Of a stretch of 64,000 bases of DNA, positions 44,045 to 54,512 are shown piece by piece (position 1 is the stretch's first letter; every line of letters starts with the position of its first letter). The notes beneath the pieces are model-generated. The model had not been told where the DNA came from. It did not search any database and was given only the letters and a program-made list of their open reading frames with translations. The stretch is from Streptomyces guryensis (lineage in GTDB: Bacteria; Actinomycetota; Actinomycetes; Streptomycetales; Streptomycetaceae). The stretch spans positions 1-64,000 of the forward strand of contig NZ_JAJSBI010000009.1 in assembly GCF_021261325.1 (NCBI RefSeq), read 5' to 3'. A program made the translations under genes and the position numbers.

Positions 44045-45253
44045 CTAGGCGAGGTCCTCCGGTCGCAGCCGGGACGGGACCGTGGTGACGAGATGCCCGT
44101 CGAGGAGGAAGTGGACGCTGCGGTGGTTCGCCCAGACCGTCAGTGTCCGGCCGGCCAGTGCCTGGTGGATGCCGACCCGCTGCCTGCCCGTCACCAGGGT
44201 GATCTCGCCGCTGGGAGGCACCCGCACGCCGAACTCGATCGCGGTGCCCTGCGGGGGAAGGATGGGCGGCTCGACTACGTCAATGGCCAACTCCGGCTCG
44301 GCGACGGTCTGTTCGGGATGCAGATCACCGCCGTGGACGGCAGCATGGGGACGGAAGAGACTGACCGGGGTGGCCATGCTCAGGGCCTGGTGCGGGCGCT
44401 GGTGGTTGTAGGCGTGCACCCAGCCGTCGATCGCTTCCTGGGCCGCGGCCAGCGACTCGAACGGCGCCACGTGGTCGAGGAACTCCTCGCGCAGGGTGCG
44501 GTGAAAACGTTCGATCTTGCCCGTGGTGGTGGGTGAACGTGGCTTGGTCAGTCTCTGGGTGATGCCGTTCTCCCGGCAGATGCGCTCGAAGAGCACCTCC
44601 ACCGGCTGGGGGCGGGTATGACGGCCGGTGAACTGCTTGCCGTTGTCGGTCAGGACCTCGAAGGGCACCCCGTAACGGCGCATCGCGGCGGTGAAGGCCG
44701 AGCACACCGCGCGGGCACTGGGCACGGCCACGACGGAGGCGATCACGACGAACCGGGAGTGGTCGTCGATGCCGGTGACCATCTTGCACTCCCGCCCGTC
44801 GGCCAGCGGCACCCCGCCGACCAGGTCCATCTGCCACAGGTGCATGGGCGCCTCACGCTGCCACCGGCGGTACTTGCGCGGATGCTGCTGTTCCTGGGTG
44901 CGGACCAGGCCGTTGCGGGAAAGCACCCGGTGGACCGTGGCCCGCGAAGGCGCCGACTCCAGCCCGCGGGCAGCCAGTTCGTGGGAGATCCGGCGGGCAC
45001 CCCAGCGGGGGTGCAGGCGACGCAGTTCGCAGATCTCGGCTTCAACCTCCGCAGAAAGACGCGTGGGACTGTTCCGCGGGCGCCGGGAGCGATCCAGCAG
45101 ACCGGGCATGCCCTCCTGCTCGAACCGCCGCCGCCAGCTGTGCAACGTCTGACGCGAAGTGCCGTACCGGGCCGCGACCTCACCGATCGGGGACCCACCG
45201 AGCACCTCGCGGACAGCCCGGTAGCGGTACTCGGCCAGCTGCTGAACATCCAC
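44045..45253 (-). CDS. IS481-family transposase
   Basis: 402 aa from GTG 45253 (VDVQQLAEYRYRAV). N-terminal HTH pair ~15-110 (GEVAARYGTSRQTLHSWRRR; RWGARRISHELAARG). rve integrase core ~125-300 with the DDE triad: Asp in LWQMDLVGG, Asp in EVLTDNGKQF, Glu in TGKIERFHRTLREE. C-terminal barrel ~320-395. No frameshift or stop; all catalytic residues present. Lies within the element with perfect ends, so it should be active. The longer open frame to 45322 is also possible. Confidence 0.93.
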   Translation of the reverse strand: MDVQQLAEYRYRAVREVLGGSPIGEVAARYGTSRQTLHSWRRRFEQEGMPGLLDRSRRPRNSPTRLSAEVEAEICELRRLHPRWGARRISHELAARGLESAPSRATVHRVLSRNGLVRTQEQQHPRKYRRWQREAPMHLWQMDLVGGVPLADGRECKMVTGIDDHSRFVVIASVVAVPSARAVCSAFTAAMRRYGVPFEVLTDNGKQFTGRHTRPQPVEVLFERICRENGITQRLTKPRSPTTTGKIERFHRTLREEFLDHVAPFESLAAAQEAIDGWVHAYNHQRPHQALSMATPVSLFRPHAAVHGGDLHPEQTVAEPELAIDVVEPPILPPQGTAIEFGVRVPPSGEITLVTGRQRVGIHQALAGRTLTVWANHRSVHFLLDGHLVTTVPSRLRPEDLA

Positions 45254-45573
45254 GTCACCGACGGAAGCAGCCCTGCAGCTTCGTTGGTCGAGGGATGGCG
45301 GACGTTCAGCCGAAGGTGTCAATCATGTCCAGAGCACAAACGGTCAAGCATCTCCTGAGACCTCACACCGACAGATGCGATTGCTGTTGTTGTTATGGAA
45401 CCGCCGGGAGTCGACCGAGAGATGGCCTCCAGCCATGGCCGTTGTCTACGACGAATTCAAAGTAGCCGTCCCTTGTGGTGTGCTGGGTCTTGCTTCGGGG
45501 CGAAGGCGGCCATCTTGCTTGGCCTTGCCGCCCGTCTCGGCTCCCTCGCCGCGCCCCGATACTCCGGCTGGGC

Positions 45574-45610
45574 GCGGGCCCGTTCTCGCAGCTCACGAGA
45601 ACGGGCCCGC
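45574..45610 (-). terminator. Strong terminator of the inositol operon
   Basis: Perfect 15-bp stem GCGGGCCCGTTCTCG (45574-45588) and CGAGAACGGGCCCGC (45596-45610), loop of 7, 12 bp beyond the last stop codon of the operon. Confidence 0.85.
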
Positions 45611-45622
45611 GCAGGATGTGGG

Positions 45623-46621
45623 TTACAGGGCTGCGGCGGCGCTGTGGAGGTTCTTGGCGGCCAGGGCGAGCCCCTCGGTCTGGGAGTAGGCGGCGTCCTC
45701 GTGCTCGATGTTCACCGCGATGTCGGGGTCGATCTCGGCGAGGGCGCGCAGGAACTCGGTCCAGAAGGGGACGTCGTTGCCGAGGCCTACGGCGACGAAC
45801 TTCCAGGCCGGGTTTTCCGGCCAGGCGTTGCACCAGAAGCCGTAGCCGGTGGGGACCTTGCCGTCGGCGTCGGCCGGCACGCGGGTGAACGACGTGTCCA
45901 GTACGCCGCGGATGTCGGCGCCCGGGCAGAGCGTCGCGTCCTTCGCGGCGGCGTGGAAGACCAGCGGCCCGAGCCACTTGATGGAGGCGATGACGTCCAT
46001 GCCCTGCCACATCAGATGGGAAGGGTCCATCTCGGCGCCGACGTTCGTCAGGCCGCCCGTGTCGACGAGCCGCTTGAGGGTGACGGGGGAGAAGACGAGG
46101 TTGTGCGGGTGCATCTCGATCGCGACCCGGACGTCGTTCTCCCGGGCGAGCGCGTCGATCTCCTTCCAGAACTCGACGGCCACGCCCCACTGGTAGTCCA
46201 GGACGTCCATGTAGACGCCGTCCCACGGATTCACCACCCAGGAGGGGTACTTGGCGTCCGGGTCCGAGCCCGGCGTACCGGACATGGTGACCACGTGCCT
46301 GACGCCCAGCAGGCCCGCGAGGCGGATCGTGCGGCGCAGGTCGTCCGCGTGCTTGGGGCCGACGCCGGGGAGCGGGTTGAGCGGGTTGCCGTTGCAGTTG
46401 AGGCCGGTCAGCTCCATCCCGCGGTCGGCGAACGTCGCCAGGTACTCCTCGCGCGCCTTGGCCGAGGACAGCAGCAGGTCGACCGGGCAGTGCGGGGAGG
46501 GTATGAAGCCGCCGGTGTTGACCTCGACCGAGGTCAGACCGTTCTCCTTGAGGATGTCGAGGGCCTCGGTGAGGGTGCGGTCGTGCAGACAGGCGGTGTA
46601 GGCGCCGAGCTTGAGGGCCAT
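45623..46621 (-). CDS. Sugar phosphate isomerase/epimerase (TIM barrel)
   Basis: 332 aa of the AP-endonuclease-2-like barrel family. KLGAYTACLHDRTLTEALDI, VEVNTGGFIPSPHCP, VAIEMHPHNLVFSP, GAEMDPSHLMWQGM and INIEHEDA-type (VNIEHEDAAYSQ) segments carry the metal Glu/Asp/His residues. AAGGAG precedes the ATG. Last of the iol operon and next to a Gfo/Idh/MocA oxidoreductase, a pairing common in polyol catabolism. It is longer than, and not clearly, IolE or IolI; possibly acts on an inositol or inosose epimer. Confidence 0.82.
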   Translation of the reverse strand: MALKLGAYTACLHDRTLTEALDILKENGLTSVEVNTGGFIPSPHCPVDLLLSSAKAREEYLATFADRGMELTGLNCNGNPLNPLPGVGPKHADDLRRTIRLAGLLGVRHVVTMSGTPGSDPDAKYPSWVVNPWDGVYMDVLDYQWGVAVEFWKEIDALARENDVRVAIEMHPHNLVFSPVTLKRLVDTGGLTNVGAEMDPSHLMWQGMDVIASIKWLGPLVFHAAAKDATLCPGADIRGVLDTSFTRVPADADGKVPTGYGFWCNAWPENPAWKFVAVGLGNDVPFWTEFLRALAEIDPDIAVNIEHEDAAYSQTEGLALAAKNLHSAAAAL

Positions 46622-46647
46622 CGGGTATCTCCTTCGATACGTGAGAA

Positions 46648-47844
46648 TCAGGCGACGGGCGGAACGGCGACGGCGGCACCGTCGTTGTGGGAGGACTCGA
46701 CGACGGCCTGGATGATCTCCATCGTGCGCAGCGCGTCGGCGAAGGTGGCGCAGGCCGGCAGCGGCTCGGCGACCCCAGCGACCTGGTCCAGGAAGGCCCG
46801 GGCCTGGTAGGTGAAGTTGTCGGCGTTGCTGGCGCCCACACCCGGCGCCTCCATCGGGACACCGCCCGCGAAGTACGGCAGGTTCGGACCGGCGATGATC
46901 TGCCGGGCACCGCGCGTACGGGCGTCGGGCTGCGCGTCGTCGAAGAGGTACTCGGCGGGCCGGTGCTGGTCGAACGCGGCCCGCCCGCCCACGCCCAGGA
47001 CGTCGAAGAAGAGCCCGTTGGGCAGGCCGAAGCCGGTGCGCGTCACCGAGAAGGTGCCGACGAGACCGGACTCGAAGCGGGCCGTGAAGGTCGCGGTGTC
47101 CTCGTTCTCGACCTCGCCGAACTCCTCTGAAACGGGAGCCGCGTTGTGCCCGACGACCGCGCCCAGCGGCAGCGGCCGCTTGGTGATCTGCGTCGACAGC
47201 GAGGCACCCGAGACCGAGGCGATCGGACCGGCCACGTACTCGGCGGCGTCGATGACGTGCGAGCCGACGTCCCCGAGCGCACCCGAACCCGGGCCGCCCT
47301 TGAACCGCCAGCTGAGCGGACCGTTCGGGTCGGTCGCGTAGTCACACCAGTAGCGGCCGCTGAACAGCGTCAGGTCACCCAGCTCACCGGCCCGCACATG
47401 CTCGCGGATCGCGGCGATGCCGGGGGCACGACGGAAGGTGTAGCCGACCGCGGTCACGACCTCGGCGGTGCGCTCCAGCTCGGCCATCGCGCGGGCGTCT
47501 TCCATCGACCCGGCCAGCGGCTTCTCGCACAGCACATGCTTGCCCGCCGCGACCAGCGCCTCGGCGATCGGGCGGTGCAGCGCATTGCCGGCGACGATGC
47601 TGACGGCGTCGATCGTCGGGTCCTCGACCACGGCCTCCCAGCTCGGGAGCGCCTTCTCGAAGCCGTAGCGACGCGCGGCGTCCTCGCCGAGCGCGGTGTT
47701 GGCGTCGGCGATCGCGGCCAGCCGGACCGGCGGCAGGCCGGCCCCGAAGACCGTGTTGACGTTGCGGTATCCGGCCGCGTGGCTGCGGCCGGCCATACCG
47801 GCTCCGATCACCGCGACGGACAGTGGTTTGGCAGAGGTGGTCAT
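46648..47844 (-). CDS. Gfo/Idh/MocA-family oxidoreductase
   Basis: 398 aa NAD(P)-dependent dehydrogenase. Nucleotide loop VAVIGAGMAGRSHAAGYRNV, catalytic Lys in HVLCEKPLAGSMEDA, and GALGDVGSHVIDAAEYV in the C-terminal domain. Longer than typical IolG (about 340 aa), so it may oxidise scyllo-inositol or another cyclitol or sugar rather than being the main myo-inositol dehydrogenase. AAAGG precedes ATG 47844. Within the iol operon, 26 bp before the isomerase. Confidence 0.87.
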   Translation of the reverse strand: MTTSAKPLSVAVIGAGMAGRSHAAGYRNVNTVFGAGLPPVRLAAIADANTALGEDAARRYGFEKALPSWEAVVEDPTIDAVSIVAGNALHRPIAEALVAAGKHVLCEKPLAGSMEDARAMAELERTAEVVTAVGYTFRRAPGIAAIREHVRAGELGDLTLFSGRYWCDYATDPNGPLSWRFKGGPGSGALGDVGSHVIDAAEYVAGPIASVSGASLSTQITKRPLPLGAVVGHNAAPVSEEFGEVENEDTATFTARFESGLVGTFSVTRTGFGLPNGLFFDVLGVGGRAAFDQHRPAEYLFDDAQPDARTRGARQIIAGPNLPYFAGGVPMEAPGVGASNADNFTYQARAFLDQVAGVAEPLPACATFADALRTMEIIQAVVESSHNDGAAVAVPPVA

Positions 47845-47872
47845 GGCGGGTGCCTTTCAAATAAGCGAGTGA

Positions 47873-49315
47873 TCAGGCGGCGAACTGCCGTCGGAAATGG
47901 GACTCGATGTCTTCCATCGAACGGCCGCGGGTCTCGGGGACGGTGCGGAGGTAGTAGAGGAATGTGGCGGCGTTGACCACGGCGAACAGCAGGAACGTGA
48001 TCCCGCCGACCGCGTTGATCAGCGGCGGGAACACCAGCGTGACCACGAAGTTGGCCATCCAGGTGCCGAAGACGGCTGTGCCCATGGCGAAGCCGCGCAG
48101 CCGGAGCGGGAAGATCTCCGAGAGCATCAGCCAGAACACGGTCGCGATGCATCCCTGCATGAACAGCAGGAAGGTCAGCATCGAGGCGAGCACCAGGTAA
48201 CTGCGGGCCGTCGATTCGGGCAGGACCAGGAAGCAGAGCGCGATCAGCAACAGGGAGACGGTGACGCCGACCTGACCGGTCAGCAGCATCGGGCGTCGGC
48301 CGTACCGCCCCAGCAGCCACATGCCCGTCGACACGGCGAGCACGGCCACGACGCCGTTTGCAATGGTGGCGGTCAGCGCCGCCTGCCTGCCCAGCCCGGT
48401 GTCCAGCAGGATCGTCGGCGCGAAGTACATGATCGAGTTGACGCCGGTGAGCTGAGTCAGGGACGCCAGCCCGAACCCGAACATCACGATGCGCCGGACC
48501 CACGGTGTGCCCAAGTCCAGCCAGCCTGCCCGCGGCTGGGCGGCGTCGGCGGTGACACGCTGCTTGATCTCGGCGAACTCGGCGTCGACGTCCTGTGGGT
48601 CGCGAATCCGGCCCAGGGTGCCGAGGGCGTCGTCGAACCGGCCACGGGAGGCCAGCCAGCGCGGCGACTCAGGCACGAAGAGCATCCCGACCCACAGCAG
48701 CACGGCGGGGACCGTGGCGATCGCGAGCATCCATCGCCACACGCCACCCTCGCCCACGGTCTTGGCGATGACCGCGTTCGAGGTGTACGCCAGCAACTGG
48801 CCTGCCACGATCATCAGTTCGTTCTGTGTCACCAGCCGCCCGCGGCGGTCGGCCGGAGCCAGTTCGGCGATGAAGACCGGCACCGTCGCGGACGCACCGC
48901 CCACGGCGAGACCCAGCAGCACACGGAAGAGCACCATCACCGCAAGCTCCGGCGCCATAGCGGTGCCCAGTGCCCCGACGAAGAACAGCACGGCGAGCCC
49001 GAGGATGGTCCGCTTGCGCCCGAAGCGGTCACAGAGCCGGCCACCGAACAGGGCCCCGAACGCCGCACCGAGCACGAGCGACGACGCGACGATCCCCTCG
49101 GTCAGCGGGGTCAGACCCAGCCCGCCCTCCTCGGGCGAGAGTGACATGAAGGGCAGCGCACCGGAGATGACGCCGGTGTCATAGCCGAAGAGCAGTCCAC
49201 CGAACGTCGCGATGACCGTGATGGTTCGTAGCCGCCGGTAGACGTGCGGGGAGGAAAGGCCTGTGGCGACAGTGCTCGGTGTGGAGGCCTGGAGGGCGTC
49301 GTCCCTGACGTCCAT
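47873..49315 (-). CDS. MFS sugar/polyol transporter
   Basis: 480 aa, twelve predicted helices. Sugar-porter signatures: GGLLFGYDTGVISGALPFM, GRLCDRFGRKRT, ELAPADRRGRLVTQNELMI, PESPRWLASRGR, GVNSIMYFAPTIL, PETRGRSMEDIE. In this operon a proton-coupled myo-inositol importer (IolT-like) is the likely role. ATG 49315 is taken because AGGAGG ends five bases upstream; the GTG two codons before overlaps that site. Confidence 0.88.
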   Translation of the reverse strand: MDVRDDALQASTPSTVATGLSSPHVYRRLRTITVIATFGGLLFGYDTGVISGALPFMSLSPEEGGLGLTPLTEGIVASSLVLGAAFGALFGGRLCDRFGRKRTILGLAVLFFVGALGTAMAPELAVMVLFRVLLGLAVGGASATVPVFIAELAPADRRGRLVTQNELMIVAGQLLAYTSNAVIAKTVGEGGVWRWMLAIATVPAVLLWVGMLFVPESPRWLASRGRFDDALGTLGRIRDPQDVDAEFAEIKQRVTADAAQPRAGWLDLGTPWVRRIVMFGFGLASLTQLTGVNSIMYFAPTILLDTGLGRQAALTATIANGVVAVLAVSTGMWLLGRYGRRPMLLTGQVGVTVSLLLIALCFLVLPESTARSYLVLASMLTFLLFMQGCIATVFWLMLSEIFPLRLRGFAMGTAVFGTWMANFVVTLVFPPLINAVGGITFLLFAVVNAATFLYYLRTVPETRGRSMEDIESHFRRQFAA

Positions 49316-49351
49316 GGCCACCTCCTAGCGGTTGGTGGGGGTGGGGGGATG

Positions 49352-50848
<1,497 letters not shown>

Positions 50849-50877
50849 GGTGACGTTTCCTTTGCGGGGACGGGGTC

Positions 50878-52764
50878 TTACAGGTAGTGGCGCTGGGACT
50901 GCTTGTGGGCGGCGTACGTGTCGTAGGCGGCCTGGGTCGTGTCGAGGGCGGAGGCCTGGCTGACGGGGACGTCCCACCAGCCGTGGCCGGGCGGGTTGGG
51001 CCCGTACAGGTCGGTCTCGACGTGCACGACCGTGGTCCGGGACGCCGCCTTCGCCTTCTCCATCGCCGAGCGGAACTCCTCCACCGATGCGGCGTGCAGG
51101 ACGTCCGCACCCAGCGAAGAGGCGTTCGCGGCGAGATCAACCGGGAGGACGTCGCCGTCCAGCTGCCCGGAATCGCCGTCGCGGTAGCGGTACTTGGTGC
51201 CGAAGCGCTGCGAGCCGAGTGATTCGGAGAGGGCGCCGATGGAGGCGAAGCCGTGGTTCTGGACCAGGACGATGATGACCTTCAGGCCCTCGGAGACCAT
51301 GGTGACGATCTCCTGAGCCATCATCAGGTAGGACCCGTCGCCGACGAGGACGACGACCTCCCGCGTCGGGTCGGCCATCTTGGCGCCGACACCGGCGGCG
51401 ACCTCGTAGCCCATGCAGGAGTAGGCGTATTCGACGTGGTAGGCCTTGGGGTCGCGGGCCCGCCACAGTTGCTGCAGGTCGCCGGGCATGGAACCGGCCG
51501 CGTTGATGACGACGGCGCGATCGTCGAGGACGTCGTTGAGGGCGCCGAGGATCTGTGTCTGCGCGGGCAGGTCACCGGTGTTGCGGTCCGGGGCGAAGCA
51601 CTCCTCCTCGATCTCCCGCGTACGGGCGATCAGTTGGCGGGTGTGCGAGCGGTACCCGGGCTCGACCTCCCAGTCCGTCAATGCCCCCGCGAGGGCCTGG
51701 ATGCCCAGCCGCGCGTCGGCCACCAGCGGCTCCGCGGAGTGCTTGACGGCGTCCAGGCGGGCCACGTTGAGGTTGACGAAGGTGACGTCCGGATTGCCGA
51801 AGACGGTGTGGCTGGCGGTGGTGAAGTCGGAGTAGCGGGTGCCGATGCCGAGCACCACATCCGCCTCGCGCGCCAGCTCGTTGGCCGCATAGGAGCCGGT
51901 GGAGCCGATGCCACCCACGGCGCAGGAGTGGTCCCAGGACACGGCGCCCTTGCCGGCGTGCGTGTCCGCCACCGGGATGCCGGTGGCCTCCGCGAACGCC
52001 CGCAGCTCGGTCTCCGCACCCGAGTAGACGGCGCCGCCTCCGGCGACGATCAGGGGCTTCTTCGCGCCGCGCAGCAGGTGGGCGGCCCGCTCGACGGCGG
52101 CCTGTTCCGGCACCGGGCGGCCCACGTGCCACACCCGCCTGCGGAAGAACGACACCGGCCAGTCGTACGCCTCGGCCTGCACGTCCTGCGGCAACGCGAG
52201 GGTGACGGCCCCGGTCTCCACCGGGTCGGTCAGCACCCGCATCGCGGCCAGCGCGGCCGGGATCAGCTGCTCGGGACGGGAGATGCGGTCGAAGTACTTC
52301 GACACGGCCCGGAAGGCGTCGTTGACGGTGACGTCCCCGCCCCGGGTGTCCTCCAGTTGCTGCAGCACCGGGTCGGCGGCGCGGGTGGCGAACATGTCGC
52401 TGGGCAGAAGGAGGACCGGGAGCCGGTTGGTGGTGGCCAGCGCGGCGCCGGTGATCATGTTGGTGGAGCCGGGGCCGGTGGACGCGGTGCAGGCGAAGGT
52501 CGCAAGCCGGTCTCGCATTTTCGCGTACGCCACCGATGCGTGGACCATGCCCTGTTCGTTACGCGCCAGGTAGTAGGGCAGGTCGGCCTCGCGTGTCACT
52601 GCCGCCTGGAGCAGCGCCTGACCGATGCCGGCGACGTTGCCGTGGCCGAAGATGCCCCACACCCCGGGGATGAGCCGGTGCTCGTGGCCGTCGCGCTCGC
52701 TGTACTGGGCGGCCAGGAAGCGCACCAGGGCCTGGGCGGTGGTCAGCCGGATCGTCTCGGTCAT
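50878..52764 (-). CDS. iolD: 3D-(3,5/4)-trihydroxycyclohexane-1,2-dione hydrolase
   Basis: 628 aa ThDP-dependent enzyme opening the ring of the inositol-derived diketone to 5-deoxyglucuronate. N-domain GVWGIFGHGNVAGIGQALLQ, RNEQGMVHASVAYAK (activating Glu) and CTASTGPGSTNMITGAALAT. C-domain GYEVAAGVGAKMADPTR and VVLVGDGSYLMMAQEIVTM, the ThDP/Mg motif. Length fits IolD. Its ATG overlaps the iolB stop by 4 bp and GAGGAG lies upstream. Confidence 0.94.
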   Translation of the reverse strand: MTETIRLTTAQALVRFLAAQYSERDGHEHRLIPGVWGIFGHGNVAGIGQALLQAAVTREADLPYYLARNEQGMVHASVAYAKMRDRLATFACTASTGPGSTNMITGAALATTNRLPVLLLPSDMFATRAADPVLQQLEDTRGGDVTVNDAFRAVSKYFDRISRPEQLIPAALAAMRVLTDPVETGAVTLALPQDVQAEAYDWPVSFFRRRVWHVGRPVPEQAAVERAAHLLRGAKKPLIVAGGGAVYSGAETELRAFAEATGIPVADTHAGKGAVSWDHSCAVGGIGSTGSYAANELAREADVVLGIGTRYSDFTTASHTVFGNPDVTFVNLNVARLDAVKHSAEPLVADARLGIQALAGALTDWEVEPGYRSHTRQLIARTREIEEECFAPDRNTGDLPAQTQILGALNDVLDDRAVVINAAGSMPGDLQQLWRARDPKAYHVEYAYSCMGYEVAAGVGAKMADPTREVVVLVGDGSYLMMAQEIVTMVSEGLKVIIVLVQNHGFASIGALSESLGSQRFGTKYRYRDGDSGQLDGDVLPVDLAANASSLGADVLHAASVEEFRSAMEKAKAASRTTVVHVETDLYGPNPPGHGWWDVPVSQASALDTTQAAYDTYAAHKQSQRHYL

Positions 52765-53639
52765 GAGTGGTTCTCCTCGGCGCCGAACGGCAGCCGGTCA
52801 TCGGTGTCTTGCGTGTCCCAGGTGGTGCGGACCCAGCCGTGGGCGGGGTCGTCGCAGATGAGCCAGGCGCGGTCCTGGCCGGGACCGGCCATGACGTTGA
52901 GGTAGTACAGGTCGTAGCCGGGCGCGGCGATGGACGGGCCGTGCCAGCCGTGCGGGATCAGCACCGTGTCGCCGGAGCGGATCTCGGCGAGGACGTCGAT
53001 CGGGCGCTCGGGAGTGCCGTAGACCCGCTGGTAGCCGAAGCCGTTGCCGTCGCCGGAGACCTCGAAGTAGTAGATCTCCTCCAGCTCCGACTCCTGGCCG
53101 GGGCGGGCTTCGTCGTGCTTGTGCGGCGGGTACGACGACCAGTTGCCGCCGGGTGTCAGTACCTCGCACACGAGCAGTTGCTCTGCGTCGAAGGTGCCGG
53201 GCAGGCAGTAGTTGTTGACCTGCCGAGAACATGCGCCGGCGCCACGGAGCTCCACCGGGACGTCCTCCTTGCGCCCGTACCGAGCCGAGTGACCTCCCTG
53301 CTCGGTACGGGCGGAGGGCAGCGCGAACCGTCCGCCGGTCGCGCTGCTGATCAGGGCCTCCGACTCGCGGGGGAGGTAGGCGAAGTCGGTGGCTGAGGCG
53401 AACACGCCTGTCCGGCCGGTGAGTTCGAAGGCAGTGCCGTCCGTGGTGACGGTGCAGGAGCCCGTCAGCGGCAGGACCAGGAACTCGGAGTCGGCGGTGG
53501 ACAGGGCGTGTGCCTCACCGGGCTGCAGGGTCAGGATCCTGAGCCCGGAGTATCCCCAGCCCGCCGACTCGGGCGTGACCAGGAGGTCGTAGGGGCCGTC
53601 GGCCGAAGTCCCCTTGGGAAGGTGATACTTGGACGTCAC
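52761..53639 (-). CDS. iolB: 5-deoxy-glucuronate isomerase
   Basis: 292 aa bicupin. Isomerises 5-deoxyglucuronate to 2-deoxy-5-keto-gluconate. Metal ligands are in WSSYPPHKHDEARPGQESEL, EEIYYFEVSGDGNGFGYQRV and VLIPHGWHGPSIAAPGYDLY. GTG start at 53639 overlaps the stop of the aldolase gene by 4 bp (GTGA), and its own stop overlaps iolD, so three genes are translationally coupled. Confidence 0.93.
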   Translation of the reverse strand: MTSKYHLPKGTSADGPYDLLVTPESAGWGYSGLRILTLQPGEAHALSTADSEFLVLPLTGSCTVTTDGTAFELTGRTGVFASATDFAYLPRESEALISSATGGRFALPSARTEQGGHSARYGRKEDVPVELRGAGACSRQVNNYCLPGTFDAEQLLVCEVLTPGGNWSSYPPHKHDEARPGQESELEEIYYFEVSGDGNGFGYQRVYGTPERPIDVLAEIRSGDTVLIPHGWHGPSIAAPGYDLYYLNVMAGPGQDRAWLICDDPAHGWVRTTWDTQDTDDRLPFGAEENHS

Positions 53640-54508
53640 AGCAGGCTCACCGCCCGGTCCACGGCACCGGCGACGTCGCCGCCTGCGGGGTAGAGCAGGG
53701 AGCGGCCGACGACCAGGCCGCGTGCGGTGGGCTGCTTGAGGGCCTTGCCCCAGGAGGCGAAGGCCGTGTCGGCGTCCTTGACCTCGCCGCCCAGCAGCAG
53801 CGCGGGCAGGGTGGAGGAGGCCAGGACGCGCTCCATGTCCTCGACGACCGGCAGCTTCAGCCAGGTGTAGGCGGTGCGGCGGCCCAGCCCGGAGGCAATG
53901 GTGATCGACTTGGTGACGGCATCCGTCGACAGGTCGTTGCGGATCTTCCCGTCCTGCCAGGTCGACATGAACGGCTCGACCATGGCGATCAGGTGACGGT
54001 CGTTGAGCTCGTCCACGGCCCGGGCGGTGTTCTCCAGGACGGACGGCGTGGCAGCGTCGCCCAGGGCGATGCGGGTGAGCATCTTCCCGCCGTCGAAGCC
54101 CATCGCGGCGATGGTTTCGGCGTCGTATCCGGTGAACCGGTCGTCGATCTCGAAGACCGACCCCGCGAGGCCGGCCCGGTTCATGGAGCCGAAGACGCTC
54201 TTGCCGTCCAGGACGCCGAGCAGCAGCAGGTCTTCGAGGATGTCGGCGGTGGCCAGCACACCGGTCACGCCGGGCCGGTCCAGGGCGATGCACAGCCGGT
54301 CCAGGAGCCGGGCGCGGTCGGCCATGGCGTTGGGGTCGGCGCCGACGCCGTTGGCGCCGCGCGCCGGGTGGTCGGCGGCGATGATCATAGCCTTGCCGTG
54401 CTCGCCGATGAGCGAGGTGGCCTTGCTGCGGCGCGCGGCCGCTGCCGCGATGGCGCCGGGGTCGTTGACCCGGGCGTCCACGATCCGGCTCACGTGATCG
54501 GTCAGCAC
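53636..54508 (-). CDS. Cgl0158-type aldolase of inositol catabolism
   Basis: 290 aa class I aldolase-like barrel. GKAMIIAADHPARGANGVGA, DRFTGYDAETIAAMGFDGGK, LIAMVEPFMS and AYTWLKLPVVEDMERVLAS (candidate Schiff-base Lys) match the actinobacterial family found in iol clusters in place of IolJ. It probably splits 2-deoxy-5-keto-gluconate 6-phosphate to malonate semialdehyde and dihydroxyacetone phosphate. GTG 54508; four bp after iolC stop, overlapping iolB by 4 bp. Confidence 0.85.
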   Translation of the reverse strand: MLTDHVSRIVDARVNDPGAIAAAAARRSKATSLIGEHGKAMIIAADHPARGANGVGADPNAMADRARLLDRLCIALDRPGVTGVLATADILEDLLLLGVLDGKSVFGSMNRAGLAGSVFEIDDRFTGYDAETIAAMGFDGGKMLTRIALGDAATPSVLENTARAVDELNDRHLIAMVEPFMSTWQDGKIRNDLSTDAVTKSITIASGLGRRTAYTWLKLPVVEDMERVLASSTLPALLLGGEVKDADTAFASWGKALKQPTARGLVVGRSLLYPAGGDVAGAVDRAVSLL

Positions 54509-54512
54509 GTCG

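Larger units (their letters stand above)
43418..45373 (-). mobile_element. IS481-family insertion sequence, apparently intact
   Basis: 1956 bp bounded by perfect 21-bp inverted repeats (43418-43438 and 45353-45373) that begin TGTCGGTGTGAGG. It is flanked by the direct repeat GATGCG (43412-43417 and 45374-45379), a 6-bp target duplication. It carries a full transposase and a second downstream gene. Complete ends and duplication indicate a recent insertion that is likely still competent. Joining the flanks restores a gene-free sequence, so no gene was visibly broken. Confidence 0.88.

Noticed and set aside
47897..49144. 415-aa plus-strand frame over the MFS gene
   Set aside because: Gln/His/Arg-rich antisense frame with no domain.
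51253..52905. 550-aa plus-strand frame over iolD
   Set aside because: Antisense shadow; iolD carries all ThDP motifs.
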